Source of the DNA: Pseudomonas vanderleydeniana
GTDB taxonomy: Bacteria; Pseudomonadota; Gammaproteobacteria; Pseudomonadales; Pseudomonadaceae
DNA length: 64,000 bases
NCBI RefSeq assembly: GCF_014268755.2
Contig: NZ_CP077093.1
Span: forward strand, 2,468,001-2,532,000
Direction of reading: 5' to 3'
In this document: piece by piece, positions 35,701 through 43,076 of the stretch
How the letters are laid out: each line of letters begins with the position of its first letter
Numbering within the stretch: position 1 is the first letter of the stretch
Program-made: the position numbers and the translations under genes
Notes under the pieces: model-generated
Told to the model about the DNA's origin: nothing
Seen by the model: only the letters and a program-made list of their open reading frames with translations
The model's database searches: none

Positions 35701-36027
35701 TTACTGGTCTTGCTCGGGGGCTTCGGTTCTCTGTAGTGCCTGGTCCTCGTCGGCCTTGTATGCGCGGATGTCGATCAGGGCTGCGACGTGCTTGATGTGC
35801 ACGAACTTCGGTGCCTTGCGGCTGTTATCCAGGGTGGTGACGGGCAACTGAATGCGGCCGTTCTGGATCTCCGTGGCGAAGGTCTGCTCGTTCAGGTTGC
35901 GGAAGTACTGCACGCGCAGCTTTTCCAGCGGGATCAGCACGTCGCCGAAAGTGCGGTAGAGCAGCTCGACGGTGGCCGTCTCCGGTGCTGGCATGAGCCG
36001 AAGCGGGGGTTGGTTGGATTCCTTCAT
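35701..36027 (-). CDS. PrtN-like transcriptional activator (second copy)
   Basis: 108 residues. Core: VLIPLEKLRVQYFRNLNEQT, FATEIQNGRIQLPVTTLDNS and KAPKFVHIKHVAALIDI. This aligns with the first PrtN-like protein in the PLE-, GxIxLP- and VHI-DLA positions. The N-terminal 20 and C-terminal 15 residues are extra. The two copies are clearly diverged, so a recent duplication is unlikely. Start overlaps the preceding stop by four bases. Confidence 0.75.
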   Translation of the reverse strand: MKESNQPPLRLMPAPETATVELLYRTFGDVLIPLEKLRVQYFRNLNEQTFATEIQNGRIQLPVTTLDNSRKAPKFVHIKHVAALIDIRAYKADEDQALQRTEAPEQDQ

Positions 36028-36185
36028 GTGCTGCTCTGCTTCCTTTTGGGGTGGTTCCAGTAGTTCAGGCAGTGGCGCTTGGTCAGCTCGCGCAGATGTT
36101 CCGGCACGTCGAGCAGTGCGGCGTTGCGCTGCTCGCGTGTCGGAAGGGCTACGATCTGGCGGGCATACTCCCTAGGCCACGTCAC
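36024..36185 (-). CDS. 53-residue hypothetical phage protein
   Basis: VTWPREYARQIVALPTREQR, then NAALLDVPEHLRELTKRHCL: a short helical protein of a type common in Pseudomonas phage operons. The frame reaches 36287, but upstream residues are a shadow of the KilAC-like gene. GTG 36185 is chosen because the conserved part begins there and it overlaps the upstream gene by only 14 bases. Confidence 0.5.
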   Translation of the reverse strand: MTWPREYARQIVALPTREQRNAALLDVPEHLRELTKRHCLNYWNHPKRKQSST

Positions 36186-36456
36186 GGCGATCTGCCGGGA
36201 CGGCAGGGAGTTCGAGGCCAAGCTGCTTGGCCAGCCACGGGATGCCGGCTTGCCGGATCCGGGTGGACTGGCTGTACTGCATGCCAAAGCATTCGTGGTA
36301 CCAACTGCTGTCCTTGACGCGCAGGTACTCGCGGTCGCGAACAGGGAAGGCCGGAAGGTTCTTCTCTGTGAGCAGGCCTTTCTCGCGCATCAGCTCGATC
36401 AGCTTTGGACGGGTGGTGCCGAAGTACCTGGCGGTTTTCTGGAGGTCGCGGTCCAT
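36172..36456 (-). CDS. KilAC-domain-like phage regulator
   Basis: 94 residues. DLQKTARYFGTTRPKLIELM, then REKGLLTEKNLPAFPVRDRE and a final IPWLAKQLGL resemble the C-terminal KilAC domain of phage antirepressors, a winged-helix DNA-binding fold. It lacks the Bro-N part of full antirepressors. ATG 36456 has GGGGGA six bases before it; the earlier in-frame ATG (36477) lies inside the upstream gene. Confidence 0.65.
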   Translation of the reverse strand: MDRDLQKTARYFGTTRPKLIELMREKGLLTEKNLPAFPVRDREYLRVKDSSWYHECFGMQYSQSTRIRQAGIPWLAKQLGLELPAVPADRRDVA

Positions 36457-36466
36457 GTCGTCCCCC

Positions 36467-37045
36467 TTACGCCGCATGCGCGGCCGGCGTAGCGGCGGCG
36501 GCGAGGTGGTCGAGGGATTGGATCAGGCGCTTGTAGATCTCGATGTCGCTACCGCACACCGTGAAGCACTTGGTGCGCGGGCGCGAGTTGCCGATGCTCA
36601 TGATCGTGGTGACGCCGGTACGGGTCTGATTGCGGTGTACGGAGATGTTGATCGGCAGTGCAAAGCCGAGGTCGAGGCTCGCCGATCCGCCGCGGCTGAT
36701 CAGTTCGAACACCTGTTGCTTGTGTTCGATCTCAAAGTTGCCGTACTCGCGTTCCGCATGGGGCAGCTCGGCCGGTGTGACAGTGTCAGCCGGCCCATTG
36801 ACGATCTCTTCAATGAAGTCGGCCAGCTTGAGGTGCATTTTCGGGCTGTTGGGCAGGGTCAGCGTGTGGTGTTCGCTGCCGAGCAGGATGCCGAAGGTGG
36901 TGCTGGCCTGGTTGCGCTCGACAGCCAGGCGGAACGACACCACCTGGCGTTGCGGCTCAGACCTCAGGGTGTGAGTGAAGGTCTCGGTTAGGCATGACTG
37001 GGCCTTCAGCAGGGACAGCGTGCGGTTGTTCAGTTTGAACTTCAT
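36467..37045 (-). CDS. Hypothetical protein of the leftward phage operon
   Basis: 192 residues, start MKFKLNNRTLSLLKAQSCLT. A mixed alpha-beta pattern, with no motif I recognise. It overlaps the preceding 57-residue gene by four bases (ATGA) and leaves ten bases before the KilAC-like gene. The second gene of the leftward operon. Confidence 0.65.
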   Translation of the reverse strand: MKFKLNNRTLSLLKAQSCLTETFTHTLRSEPQRQVVSFRLAVERNQASTTFGILLGSEHHTLTLPNSPKMHLKLADFIEEIVNGPADTVTPAELPHAEREYGNFEIEHKQQVFELISRGGSASLDLGFALPINISVHRNQTRTGVTTIMSIGNSRPRTKCFTVCGSDIEIYKRLIQSLDHLAAAATPAAHAA

Positions 37046-37215
37046 GCTGCACGGCCTCCGTCGTTGGGGTCGAACGGAGCAGGCGCCGAGCGGGTCGAGC
37101 GCTTGTGTTTGCTAGCGATGAAGGTGCAGCCGTGCTCGCGAGCTAGGTAGCGAACCTCGAATACGCGGATTGGTTTGCACGCCGGGTGGGCGTGCAACGT
37201 AGCTGTGGTGTGCAT
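37042..37215 (-). CDS. 57-residue basic phage protein, first gene after PL
   Basis: Reads MHTTATLHAHPACKPIRVFE, then VRYLAREHGCTFIASKHKRS and ends NDGGRAA. It is His- and Arg-rich with two cysteines; no family is recognised. Its ATG is about 30 bases downstream of the predicted PL start with a weak GAGG site, and its stop overlaps the next start. Confidence 0.6.
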   Translation of the reverse strand: MHTTATLHAHPACKPIRVFEVRYLAREHGCTFIASKHKRSTRSAPAPFDPNDGGRAA

Positions 37216-37251
37216 GGTATTGCCTCGGCTCTGTGGTGGAGAGGTGAGGCA

Positions 37252-37293
37252 AAATTAGCAATAGCTAAATTTATTTGCAATAGCATTTGCTAA
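37252..37293 (-). promoter_or_regulatory. Leftward early promoter PL with two repressor operators (OL)
   Basis: On the minus strand, -35 TTGCAA (37280-37275) and -10 TAATTT (37257-37252) are 17 bases apart. Operator TTAGCAATAGCTAA (37255-37268) fills the spacer and touches the -10. A second operator ATAGCATTTGCTAA (37280-37293) covers the -35 edge. The elements match those at OR and precede the leftward operon. Confidence 0.8.
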
Positions 37294-37295
37294 TT

Positions 37296-38057
37296 TTAGA
37301 GGTCGAGGTACTTAGACGGCTTCAAAATTGCTGCTACGTAGTGAATTTTTTCGACGGAATGCTCATCGATAAAGATTGGCGGATAGCCGTCGCTAATGCT
37401 GTCGAGTCTGTACTGGCCGTCTCGCAGGTAGATGAACTCCTTCACCATGGCCCTGCCGTCGGCTGTCTTGATCAGGACCTCATCCCCTGTGCGGTAGGGG
37501 TGGCTTGGCTCAATTAGCACAAATTCCCCATTCTTGATCCGGGGGTGCATGCTGTTCCCCACTACCTTCAAGCCGTATGCGTATGGATCTGAGCTAACAA
37601 TGTCTATGTAGCCATCCCCATGCCCGTCAGGGTAATCCAATGCGTCAAAATAGCCGTCCGTGCCGAGCATAGCTTTTCCTACCACAGGTACGGGGGCAGG
37701 GCGCTGGTGCTTGGCTTTTTCGCGTTCCTCCGCGCTCCGTTCTGCGGTCTCGTTGATAGATGAATTAAAAAAGGCTGGGTGAGGGAGGGCGGGGGGTTTG
37801 AGGCCCAAGGTAAGCCACCTGCGTGCAATCAGTGCCTGGTCTTGAGTGCTGTAGTTTCCGGTAGTGAGCAATTCGACCGGAAGCTGAAGCTTCTTAGCTA
37901 GGTTGGTCGCGGCTCGGTCTCCCAGGGTCCGATGGCCGTTCAGAATCTGTGAGAGGTATGAGGGATCGATGTCGTCATGGCATGCCGCAAATTCCTTCAG
38001 GGAGTTTTCACCGATGAGGGCTCTGAGGATGGTGAGGCGTTTCTCATAGATATTCAT
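37296..38057 (-). CDS. CI-type phage repressor with S24 autoprotease domain
   Basis: 253 residues. An N-terminal DNA-binding HTH (about 15-60, LKEFAACHDDIDPSYLSQIL) is followed by a linker and an S24 LexA-like protease domain. Catalytic Ser169 lies in VVGNSMHPRI and Lys206 in GRAMVKEF. The self-cleavage point should be near Ala129 in VVGKAMLGTDG. RecA-triggered cleavage would induce the prophage. The gene lies between OL and OR and is transcribed leftward, as in lambda. Start ATG 38057. Confidence 0.93.
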   Translation of the reverse strand: MNIYEKRLTILRALIGENSLKEFAACHDDIDPSYLSQILNGHRTLGDRAATNLAKKLQLPVELLTTGNYSTQDQALIARRWLTLGLKPPALPHPAFFNSSINETAERSAEEREKAKHQRPAPVPVVGKAMLGTDGYFDALDYPDGHGDGYIDIVSSDPYAYGLKVVGNSMHPRIKNGEFVLIEPSHPYRTGDEVLIKTADGRAMVKEFIYLRDGQYRLDSISDGYPPIFIDEHSVEKIHYVAAILKPSKYLDL

Positions 38058-38078
38058 CTGCGAATCATGTCTTTTGAA

Positions 38079-38135
38079 TTAGCAAAATGTAAATTACAAA
38101 CAGCTATTGCGAATCCAATTAGCAATTGCTAATCT
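38079..38135 (+). promoter_or_regulatory. OR region: three operators and rightward promoter PR
   Basis: Operator-like 14-mers at 38079-38092 (TTAGCAAAATGTAA), 38100-38113 (ACAGCTATTGCGAA) and 38119-38132 (TTAGCAATTGCTAA, a perfect palindrome) are spaced 21 and 19 bases. PR: -35 TTGCGA at 38107-38112, 17 bases, -10 TAATCT at 38130-38135, with the perfect operator in the spacer. Only the first half of the 38079 element is well kept. Confidence 0.8.
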
Positions 38136-38157
38136 TTGGCTGCAATTGGAGGTGTTT

Positions 38158-38400
38158 ATGAACTTTCTTGACTACATCAAAAGCTTAGATCCATCCCGTC
38201 TTGAGGCGCTCGCGGCCAGTTGCGCCACGTCCACTGGACAACTGAAACAAGTGGCCTATGGCAATCGCCGGGCCAGCGCTGGGCTCGCTATCGCCATCGA
38301 TCGTGGTACTGACGCTCAGGTGACCTGCGAGGATTTGCGGCCAGATATTGATTGGCAGTACTTACGTTCATCGGCAGTTGTTTCTTCGAAAGCTGCCTAG
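38158..38400 (+). CDS. YdaS-like Cro repressor
   Basis: 80 residues starting MNFLDYIKSLDPSRLEALAA, with an HTH (SCATSTGQLKQVAYGNRRAS) and the YdaS family ending TCEDLRPDIDWQYL. Cro analogue: the first gene from PR, opposing CI. ATG 38158 has GGAGG at 38148-38152; the 17 codons upstream overlap the operators and are not translated. Confidence 0.88.
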   Translation: MNFLDYIKSLDPSRLEALAASCATSTGQLKQVAYGNRRASAGLAIAIDRGTDAQVTCEDLRPDIDWQYLRSSAVVSSKAA

Positions 38401-38613
38401 AAAAAAGGCGACCCAAGGGTCGCCCAGTTTCCCCCGACTCGCGCCACCACAGCGTTGTCGGGCCGCGATGAAGGTCGGCATGCACACCACATGCAAAAAG
38501 CCGCCGATCTTTACCGCGTATGCCAAGGCACGGATGCCTTGGGTTGTTGCCTCTCCACCACAGATTGGCAACTGTTGCGCCAGGGGTGAGCGACGGATCA
38601 CTTGCCTCGGCAC
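38368..38613 (-). CDS. Possible leftward ORF between cro and cII
   Basis: 81 residues (with TQGIRALAYAVKIGGFLHVV and ASRGKLGDPWVAFFLGSFRR), in the direction served by the strong minus-strand terminator, which it spans. Its 3' end is antisense to the last codons of cro. It may be a small protein or just sequence belonging to an antisense RNA; there is no ribosome site I find convincing. The 38401-38727 stretch otherwise has no gene. Confidence 0.3.
   Translation of the reverse strand: MPRQVIRRSPLAQQLPICGGEATTQGIRALAYAVKIGGFLHVVCMPTFIAARQRCGGASRGKLGDPWVAFFLGSFRRNNCR
38402..38424 (-). terminator. Hairpin terminator strongest on the minus strand
   Basis: GGCGACC and GGTCGCC (38407-38413, 38418-38424) around a CAAG loop. 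Reading leftward it is followed by six T directly; reading rightward only by CAGTTT. It should therefore end a leftward transcript rising between cro and cII, and only weakly attenuate PR. Confidence 0.6.
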
Positions 38614-38727
38614 GGTGCCGGTTTTGATCTTGCGGATCTGGCCGGCTTTTGGGCCCTTTCAAGCCACGCGGCAAATGTATCACCACTACATGTCGCGCGG
38701 CACTGGCAACTTACAAGGATTAATGCC

Positions 38728-39246
38728 ATGAGCCGTATTGCTCTGCACAGCGTTGATCGGGCGAAGCGGGAAGTCCTGCCGCTCGACCTCGCGCTTTACC
38801 ATGCTGTCCGTGACTACCCGGGCGGCGCCGCCGCTATCGCTGCCACTACCGGCCGCAACGCGACAACCCTGCAGCACAAGCTGTCCCCGACCCACCCAAG
38901 CCACTCCGTGAACATCCAGGAGTTTGGCGAGATCCTCGAGCTGACCAAAGATCGCCGCATTCTCGATGCGGTGCATTCGTTGGTCGGCGACACCATGTGG
39001 CAAGACCTTTCCGATACGTACACGGGTGATATGCCGGAGACGTTGACCACCGGCATTGCTACCTACTTCCGTCATGTCGCCGATCTCGCCGACACCTGGG
39101 CCAAGAGCATTGGCGATGGTGTGGTCAGCGATCAGGAACTGGCCGAGATCCGCCTACAGGTGTTTCGCGGTATTCAGAACCTGCTCGGGCTTTTCAACCG
39201 TGCCTCTTACGTGAACCAGACGACGCGTGGGGTGACCCGTGGTTGA
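38728..39246 (+). CDS. Phage regulator of the CII/CP76 family
   Basis: 172 residues from ATG 38728. Central HTH-like part LYHAVRDYPGGAAAIAATTG with RNATTLQHKLSPTHPSHSVN and EFGEILELTKDRRILDAVHS is typical of the phage regulatory protein CII (CP76) family found in P2-like and lambdoid phages of Pseudomonas. AAGGAT eight bases upstream supports the start; the 42 earlier codons are not convincing. It may activate the repressor or integrase promoter. Confidence 0.85.
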   Translation: MSRIALHSVDRAKREVLPLDLALYHAVRDYPGGAAAIAATTGRNATTLQHKLSPTHPSHSVNIQEFGEILELTKDRRILDAVHSLVGDTMWQDLSDTYTGDMPETLTTGIATYFRHVADLADTWAKSIGDGVVSDQELAEIRLQVFRGIQNLLGLFNRASYVNQTTRGVTRG

Positions 39247-39466
39247 CATTGCTGACTTCGCAAACGATCTGGTGCAAGAGGGGCTGGATCGTGCGCTTGC
39301 CGATCGCCGCGCTAAGGCGCCCGTTGTCGCGGCGCATTCCTTCATGTTCTGTGAGTGCTGCGACGATCCGATTCCTGAGGCCCGTCGCCTTGCTATTCGT
39401 GGTTGCACCTTCTGCGTGATCTGCCAGGGCGTCAACGAGCTGAATGAGGCCCGCCATGCTCGATGA
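39239..39466 (+). CDS. Small DksA/TraR-type zinc-finger protein
   Basis: 75 residues. C4 zinc motif: CECCDDPIPEARRLAIRGCT then FCVICQ, with an N-terminal helix (DFANDLVQEGLDRALADRRA). Phage TraR-type proteins bind RNA polymerase through the secondary channel. GTG start at 39239 overlaps the cII stop by eight bases. Confidence 0.88.
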   Translation: MVDIADFANDLVQEGLDRALADRRAKAPVVAAHSFMFCECCDDPIPEARRLAIRGCTFCVICQGVNELNEARHAR

Positions 39467-41672
39467 AGTTCTGAACCAGTTCAGCGACTACGGTCTGGAG
39501 CCCGCGCAGCCTTTGGTGTTCGGCAAACTGACCCGCTGCAAGTCGGGTACTGATAAGGGCACTGAAAAGAATGGCTGGTACGTGGTGCATGAGCATCGCA
39601 CGGAGAAGGGCGAGACGCTGATCTTCGGCAGCTTTGGTGACTGGCGCTCGGGTGAGACGCAGAAGATCAAGGTCAAGGCCGGCAAGATGAGCGCCGAGGA
39701 CCGGGAAGTCCTGCGTGCGCGGCAGGAGGATGCCAAGCGTAGGGCTGCTGAGGTTGCAGAAAACCGGGCTCGTAGTGCTGCTCGCCGGGCTACGGGCATG
39801 TTCAATCGCATGCCGGAGAAAGGACGCAGCGCGTACCTCGATCGCAAGCAGATTGTGGGTTTTCGGGTTCGCTATGCCCCTCGGTCAGGCGCGGTGCTTG
39901 TGCCGATGTGCAACGCCCGCGACCAGGTCGTCGGTCTGCAAGTGATCTACCCGGAAAAGCAGGAAAGCACTGGGCGGGATAAATCTTACTGGCCGGCCGG
40001 CATGTCAAAGGACGGGGCTTTTCACCTTATAGGTCCGGACCCAAACCCGGGCGAGCCGATACTGGTGTGTGAGGGCTATGCGACCGGCGCCTCACTGCAC
40101 ATGGCAACTTCATTGACAGTCGCCATTGCCTTTGATGCGGGTAACCTCGTGGCTGTTTGCAAGGCTATGCGTGAGCGCAGGCCAGGCCGCCCAATCATCA
40201 TTTGTCGCGATGACGACTGGAAGACCAAACGCCCGAATGGCGAGCCCTGGAACCCCGGCGAGGAGAAGGCTACAAACGCCGCCACGGTTGTCGGTGGTCA
40301 GGTGGTGCCTCCGGTGTTCTCCGGCGATCGCGAGGACAAGTGGACCGACTTCAACGATCTGCACTGCGCCGAGGGATTGGACGCTGTCCGCCGCCAGGTG
40401 CTGGCGGTCGTTCGTCCACCAGCAGCTGGTGGCTGGAAGGACCAACTGGCCAGGACCGAGACCGGCATGCTGATCGCTCATATGCAGAACGTCGAACTGA
40501 TCCTCGGCAACGATGAGCGCTGGGCCGGCGTAATCGGCTTCAGCTCGTTCAGTTCGAAGATCGTGAAGCTGAGGGCGGCTCCTTACGGTGGTGGTACCGG
40601 CGACTGGGCGGACATCGACGACATGCTGGTGATGAAGTGGCTCGCGCAGCAGTACAACCTGCGTGTGAAAGCCAGCAGCGTGATCGAGGCTGTCAGCGTC
40701 GTTGCCCATGACCACAAGTTCCACCCTGTCCGTGACTACCTGAACAAACTGGAATGGGACCGTGTGCCACGTCTCAGCACATGGTTGACCGACATCATGG
40801 GTGTAGCGCCGACGGACTACAGCTCCAAGGTCGGTAAACGCTGGATGATCTCGGCGGTCGGCCGCGTCATGAAGCCCGGCTGCAAGGCCGACTCAGTGAT
40901 GATCCTCGAAGGCGCGCAGGGCGCCGGTAAGTCGACAGCAATGTCGGTACTTGGCGGCGAGTGGTTCATGGATACCCCATTCGCCCTCGGCGACAAGGAC
41001 GGCTTCCAGGCGATCCGTGGCAAGTGGATCGTCGAGCTGGGTGAGCTGGACAGCTTCAACAAGGCCGAATCGACCAAGGCCAAGCAGTTCTTCTCGGCCT
41101 CGACCGACACCTACCGCGAGAGCTATGGCCGCAGAACAATGGACGTGCCACGCCAGTGTGTTTTCGTGGGTACGACCAACCAAGACGAGTATCTCAAGGA
41201 CGCTACCGGCAACCGGCGCTATTGGCCGGTGGCATGTACCAAGGTCGATCTTGATCAGTTACGGGAGGTCCGCGACCAACTGTGGGCCGAGGCAATGTAT
41301 TGCTACATGGCCGGCGACGTCTGGTGGGTCAACCGTGACGAGTCCCCGTTGTTCGCGGAAGCCCAGGAAGAGCGGTTCGTGGTCGATGAGTGGGAGGGGC
41401 CAATTCTGAAATGGCTCGAGGAGTCGCAGATCGGTGAGACCACCACAGGCAGCGAGGTCTTAACCAGCGCGCTGAAACTGGACTACGGGCACTGGAGCAA
41501 GCCGGAGCAGATAAGGGTCGGGGCAATCATGCACCGGCTGGGTTGGCGGCGGGTGCGCTTGCCTCCATTGGTCAAAAGCGGCCAGCGGCCTTGGGCTTAC
41601 AAAAAACCGGTCGGCTGGGGCGTTGCGTCGGCGTTGCAACGGGAAGCGTTCGAGGAGCCTTGCTTTGATTAA
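39456..41672 (+). CDS. Toprim primase fused to VirE-type helicase
   Basis: 738 residues, the replication initiator of the phage. The N-terminal third holds a Toprim domain: LVCEGYATGAS (about 204) with the metal-binding pair in IIICRDDDW (about 250). The C-terminal half is a VirE/virulence-associated-E helicase domain with Walker A GAQGAGKST (about 487), Walker B near KWIVELGELD, and VFVGTTNQDEYLKDATGNRR. ATG 39456 follows GAGGCCCGCC; ATG 39444 in frame is possible. There is no N-terminal zinc finger of the DnaG type. Confidence 0.92.
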   Translation: MLDEVLNQFSDYGLEPAQPLVFGKLTRCKSGTDKGTEKNGWYVVHEHRTEKGETLIFGSFGDWRSGETQKIKVKAGKMSAEDREVLRARQEDAKRRAAEVAENRARSAARRATGMFNRMPEKGRSAYLDRKQIVGFRVRYAPRSGAVLVPMCNARDQVVGLQVIYPEKQESTGRDKSYWPAGMSKDGAFHLIGPDPNPGEPILVCEGYATGASLHMATSLTVAIAFDAGNLVAVCKAMRERRPGRPIIICRDDDWKTKRPNGEPWNPGEEKATNAATVVGGQVVPPVFSGDREDKWTDFNDLHCAEGLDAVRRQVLAVVRPPAAGGWKDQLARTETGMLIAHMQNVELILGNDERWAGVIGFSSFSSKIVKLRAAPYGGGTGDWADIDDMLVMKWLAQQYNLRVKASSVIEAVSVVAHDHKFHPVRDYLNKLEWDRVPRLSTWLTDIMGVAPTDYSSKVGKRWMISAVGRVMKPGCKADSVMILEGAQGAGKSTAMSVLGGEWFMDTPFALGDKDGFQAIRGKWIVELGELDSFNKAESTKAKQFFSASTDTYRESYGRRTMDVPRQCVFVGTTNQDEYLKDATGNRRYWPVACTKVDLDQLREVRDQLWAEAMYCYMAGDVWWVNRDESPLFAEAQEERFVVDEWEGPILKWLEESQIGETTTGSEVLTSALKLDYGHWSKPEQIRVGAIMHRLGWRRVRLPPLVKSGQRPWAYKKPVGWGVASALQREAFEEPCFD

Positions 41673-42027
41673 GCGAATCGACGAAATGCTCAAACTGTGG
41701 GCTGAGGATCTGCACAGCCCGCACGAGGGTGGTTCGGAGCTGGGGGGCGGCAACATGATCGCCATGCTGATGGAGTGCAAAGGCGAGCTGATACGGGGGA
41801 CTCGTGGCAGTCGGGTGCTACTGGACGAGTCGGCGGATATCGAACTAATCGTGAACAAGCATCTGCCTGCGCCACTGTCGGTTCTTGTCCGGGAGCATTA
41901 CTGCAACCACGACAGCTTCTTGTCACAGAAGATGTTGTATTGCGGGTGCAGTGCTCCAACCTACTACCGCCGGTTGCACGAAGCGCATGTGCTGATCGGC
42001 GGCATGCTGATGGGAAAGGCTGCGTGA
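41665..42027 (+). CDS. Q-like late regulator
   Basis: 120 residues from TTG 41665 (MIKRIDEMLKLWAEDLHSPH), with CGCSAPTYYRRLHEAHVLIG at the C-terminus, a likely HTH. Position between the replication gene and the lysis/head genes, and the -DEMLKLWAED- start, fit phage antitermination protein Q or a related late activator. The TTG has GAGGAG seven bases upstream; the upstream frame is within the primase gene. Family membership is inferred. Confidence 0.65.
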   Translation: MIKRIDEMLKLWAEDLHSPHEGGSELGGGNMIAMLMECKGELIRGTRGSRVLLDESADIELIVNKHLPAPLSVLVREHYCNHDSFLSQKMLYCGCSAPTYYRRLHEAHVLIGGMLMGKAA

Positions 42028-42050
42028 TCCCAATGACCTTGGTTGTTGCT

Positions 42051-42258
42051 GTCCCATTGTCCCGCACTGTCCCATTGTGTTTTTACATTATGGGACTGAG
42101 CGCAGGCCTTATATTTATTGGCGTGTCCCATTGTCCCATCAGAAGCGCCGCTCGCCCGCATGAGCGGAGCGCATACCTGTACGCGCTATCGCGCGCATGC
42201 GTGTTTTTAGATTTTCTTCTTTTACGCGAGAAAAGGAAGAAATAGATAGGACAATGGG
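42051..42258. repeat. Repeated GTCCCATTGT elements after the replication gene
   Basis: GTCCCATTGT occurs at 42051-42060, 42069-42078 and 42125-42134. A related inverted element (ACAATGGGGC) is near 42251. TGGGAC, the inverse of the first half, is also at 42091-42096 and near 42311. The 42028-42566 stretch has no gene and is otherwise AT-richer in parts. These may be origin iterons, or binding sites for the Q-like protein or primase. Confidence 0.5.
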
Positions 42259-42383
42259 GCAAAGCCCCGAATTAAGCGGTCATCAGGCGTCCCATAGAGA
42301 TTCTGAGCCATGGGACATATGGGGCAACGCCGAAAGAACAGAATGCCGAGGTTAGATATTCGCCGACATTCGCTAGACGTTCG

Positions 42384-42410
42384 CCCGGTGTAACCCACAT
42401 ATTCACCGGG
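42384..42410. repeat. Inverted repeat CCCGGTG/CACCGGG
   Basis: CCCGGTG at 42384-42390 pairs with CACCGGG at 42404-42410 (13-base loop, no T-tract). Just before it ATTCGCC and TTCGCT-type units repeat (42358-42386). Part of the gene-free stretch between the Q-like gene and 42567. Confidence 0.4.
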
Positions 42411-42508
42411 TGGCATTAAAGTGGGGTTGCTGCCATGAGAATCGACCTGTAAAAAGTAGTCATCTTCGATAGGTGCGACCGCATGATGCGGCAGGCACTC
42501 CACACCAG

Positions 42509-42533
42509 ACCCGGCCATTGCGCCGGGTTTTTG
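42509..42533 (+). terminator. Terminator before the late genes
   Basis: CCCGGC, CATTGC loop, GCCGGG, followed by five T and later more T. It lies downstream of the Q-like gene and upstream of the late region, the position of lambda tR'. Confidence 0.7.
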
Positions 42534-42566
42534 CGTTTTTGGGTGAATGATTGGGATGGGATTGCT

Positions 42567-42773
42567 ATGGAAGTACGGGTAGTCGATGACGAAGGAAACT
42601 TGATTTGGGCTAGAAGCGCAGTCGGTGGCTTCACTTCAGCCTCGTACAGTAAAGACTCAACCCTGGGGCTGATTCAAGGGGCCCTCGAATCAGCGCTGTA
42701 CCAGTGTCAGGGAGAGTCAGCTGTTTCTGATGATACTGATCGAGTGGCGGATGTTTGCGCTGCCACCACCTAG
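42567..42773 (+). CDS. 68-residue hypothetical protein
   Basis: MEVRVVDDEGNLIWARSAVG followed by LGLIQGALESALYQCQGESA; acidic, with no recognised domain. ATG 42567 is preferred over the frame start at 42483, which lies before the terminator. Its 3' end overlaps the opposite-strand DUF1883 gene by 57 bases, which casts some doubt on one or the other. Confidence 0.5.
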   Translation: MEVRVVDDEGNLIWARSAVGGFTSASYSKDSTLGLIQGALESALYQCQGESAVSDDTDRVADVCAATT

Positions 42774-42983
42774 ATCGATGGTGATGTTCCAGTAACCGGT
42801 GTGAGGTGCTGCAATCTGAGCAGGCAGCACCTTGTAGAAGCCACCGAAGTATTCATGGGCACCACCTCTTTTGAACTTCGCAAAATTGGTATCGGTTGTT
42901 AAGCGCACATTGCATTGGTGTGAGCATTCAACCACCACGATGTCGCCTTGTTCCAAATGTTCCCGTGTGTGCAAAAAATTCAT
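42717..42983 (-). CDS. DUF1883 protein on the opposite strand to the late genes
   Basis: 88 residues. NFLHTREHLEQGDIVVVECS, HQCNVRLTTDTNFAKFKRGG and PHTGYWNITIDLGGGSANIR match the DUF1883 family closely. The ATG has GGAGG four bases upstream. It is transcribed against the phage late direction, so in a lysogen it could be expressed from its own promoter in 42984-43076. Function of DUF1883 is unknown; the domain is also known fused to TIR domains. Confidence 0.9.
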   Translation of the reverse strand: MNFLHTREHLEQGDIVVVECSHQCNVRLTTDTNFAKFKRGGAHEYFGGFYKVLPAQIAAPHTGYWNITIDLGGGSANIRHSISIIRNS

Positions 42984-43076
42984 GCGGCCTCCGAGCCGTT
43001 TTGAGTTGGCGAATTGAAACTAGCAGGTATTTCCCGAATGGCCACTACAGTGATGGCCAGCGCTATGGAGTGAAAA

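Noticed and set aside
42051..42258. CRISPR array
   Set aside because: Only a few 10-base units with uneven spacing; no array structure and no cas genes.
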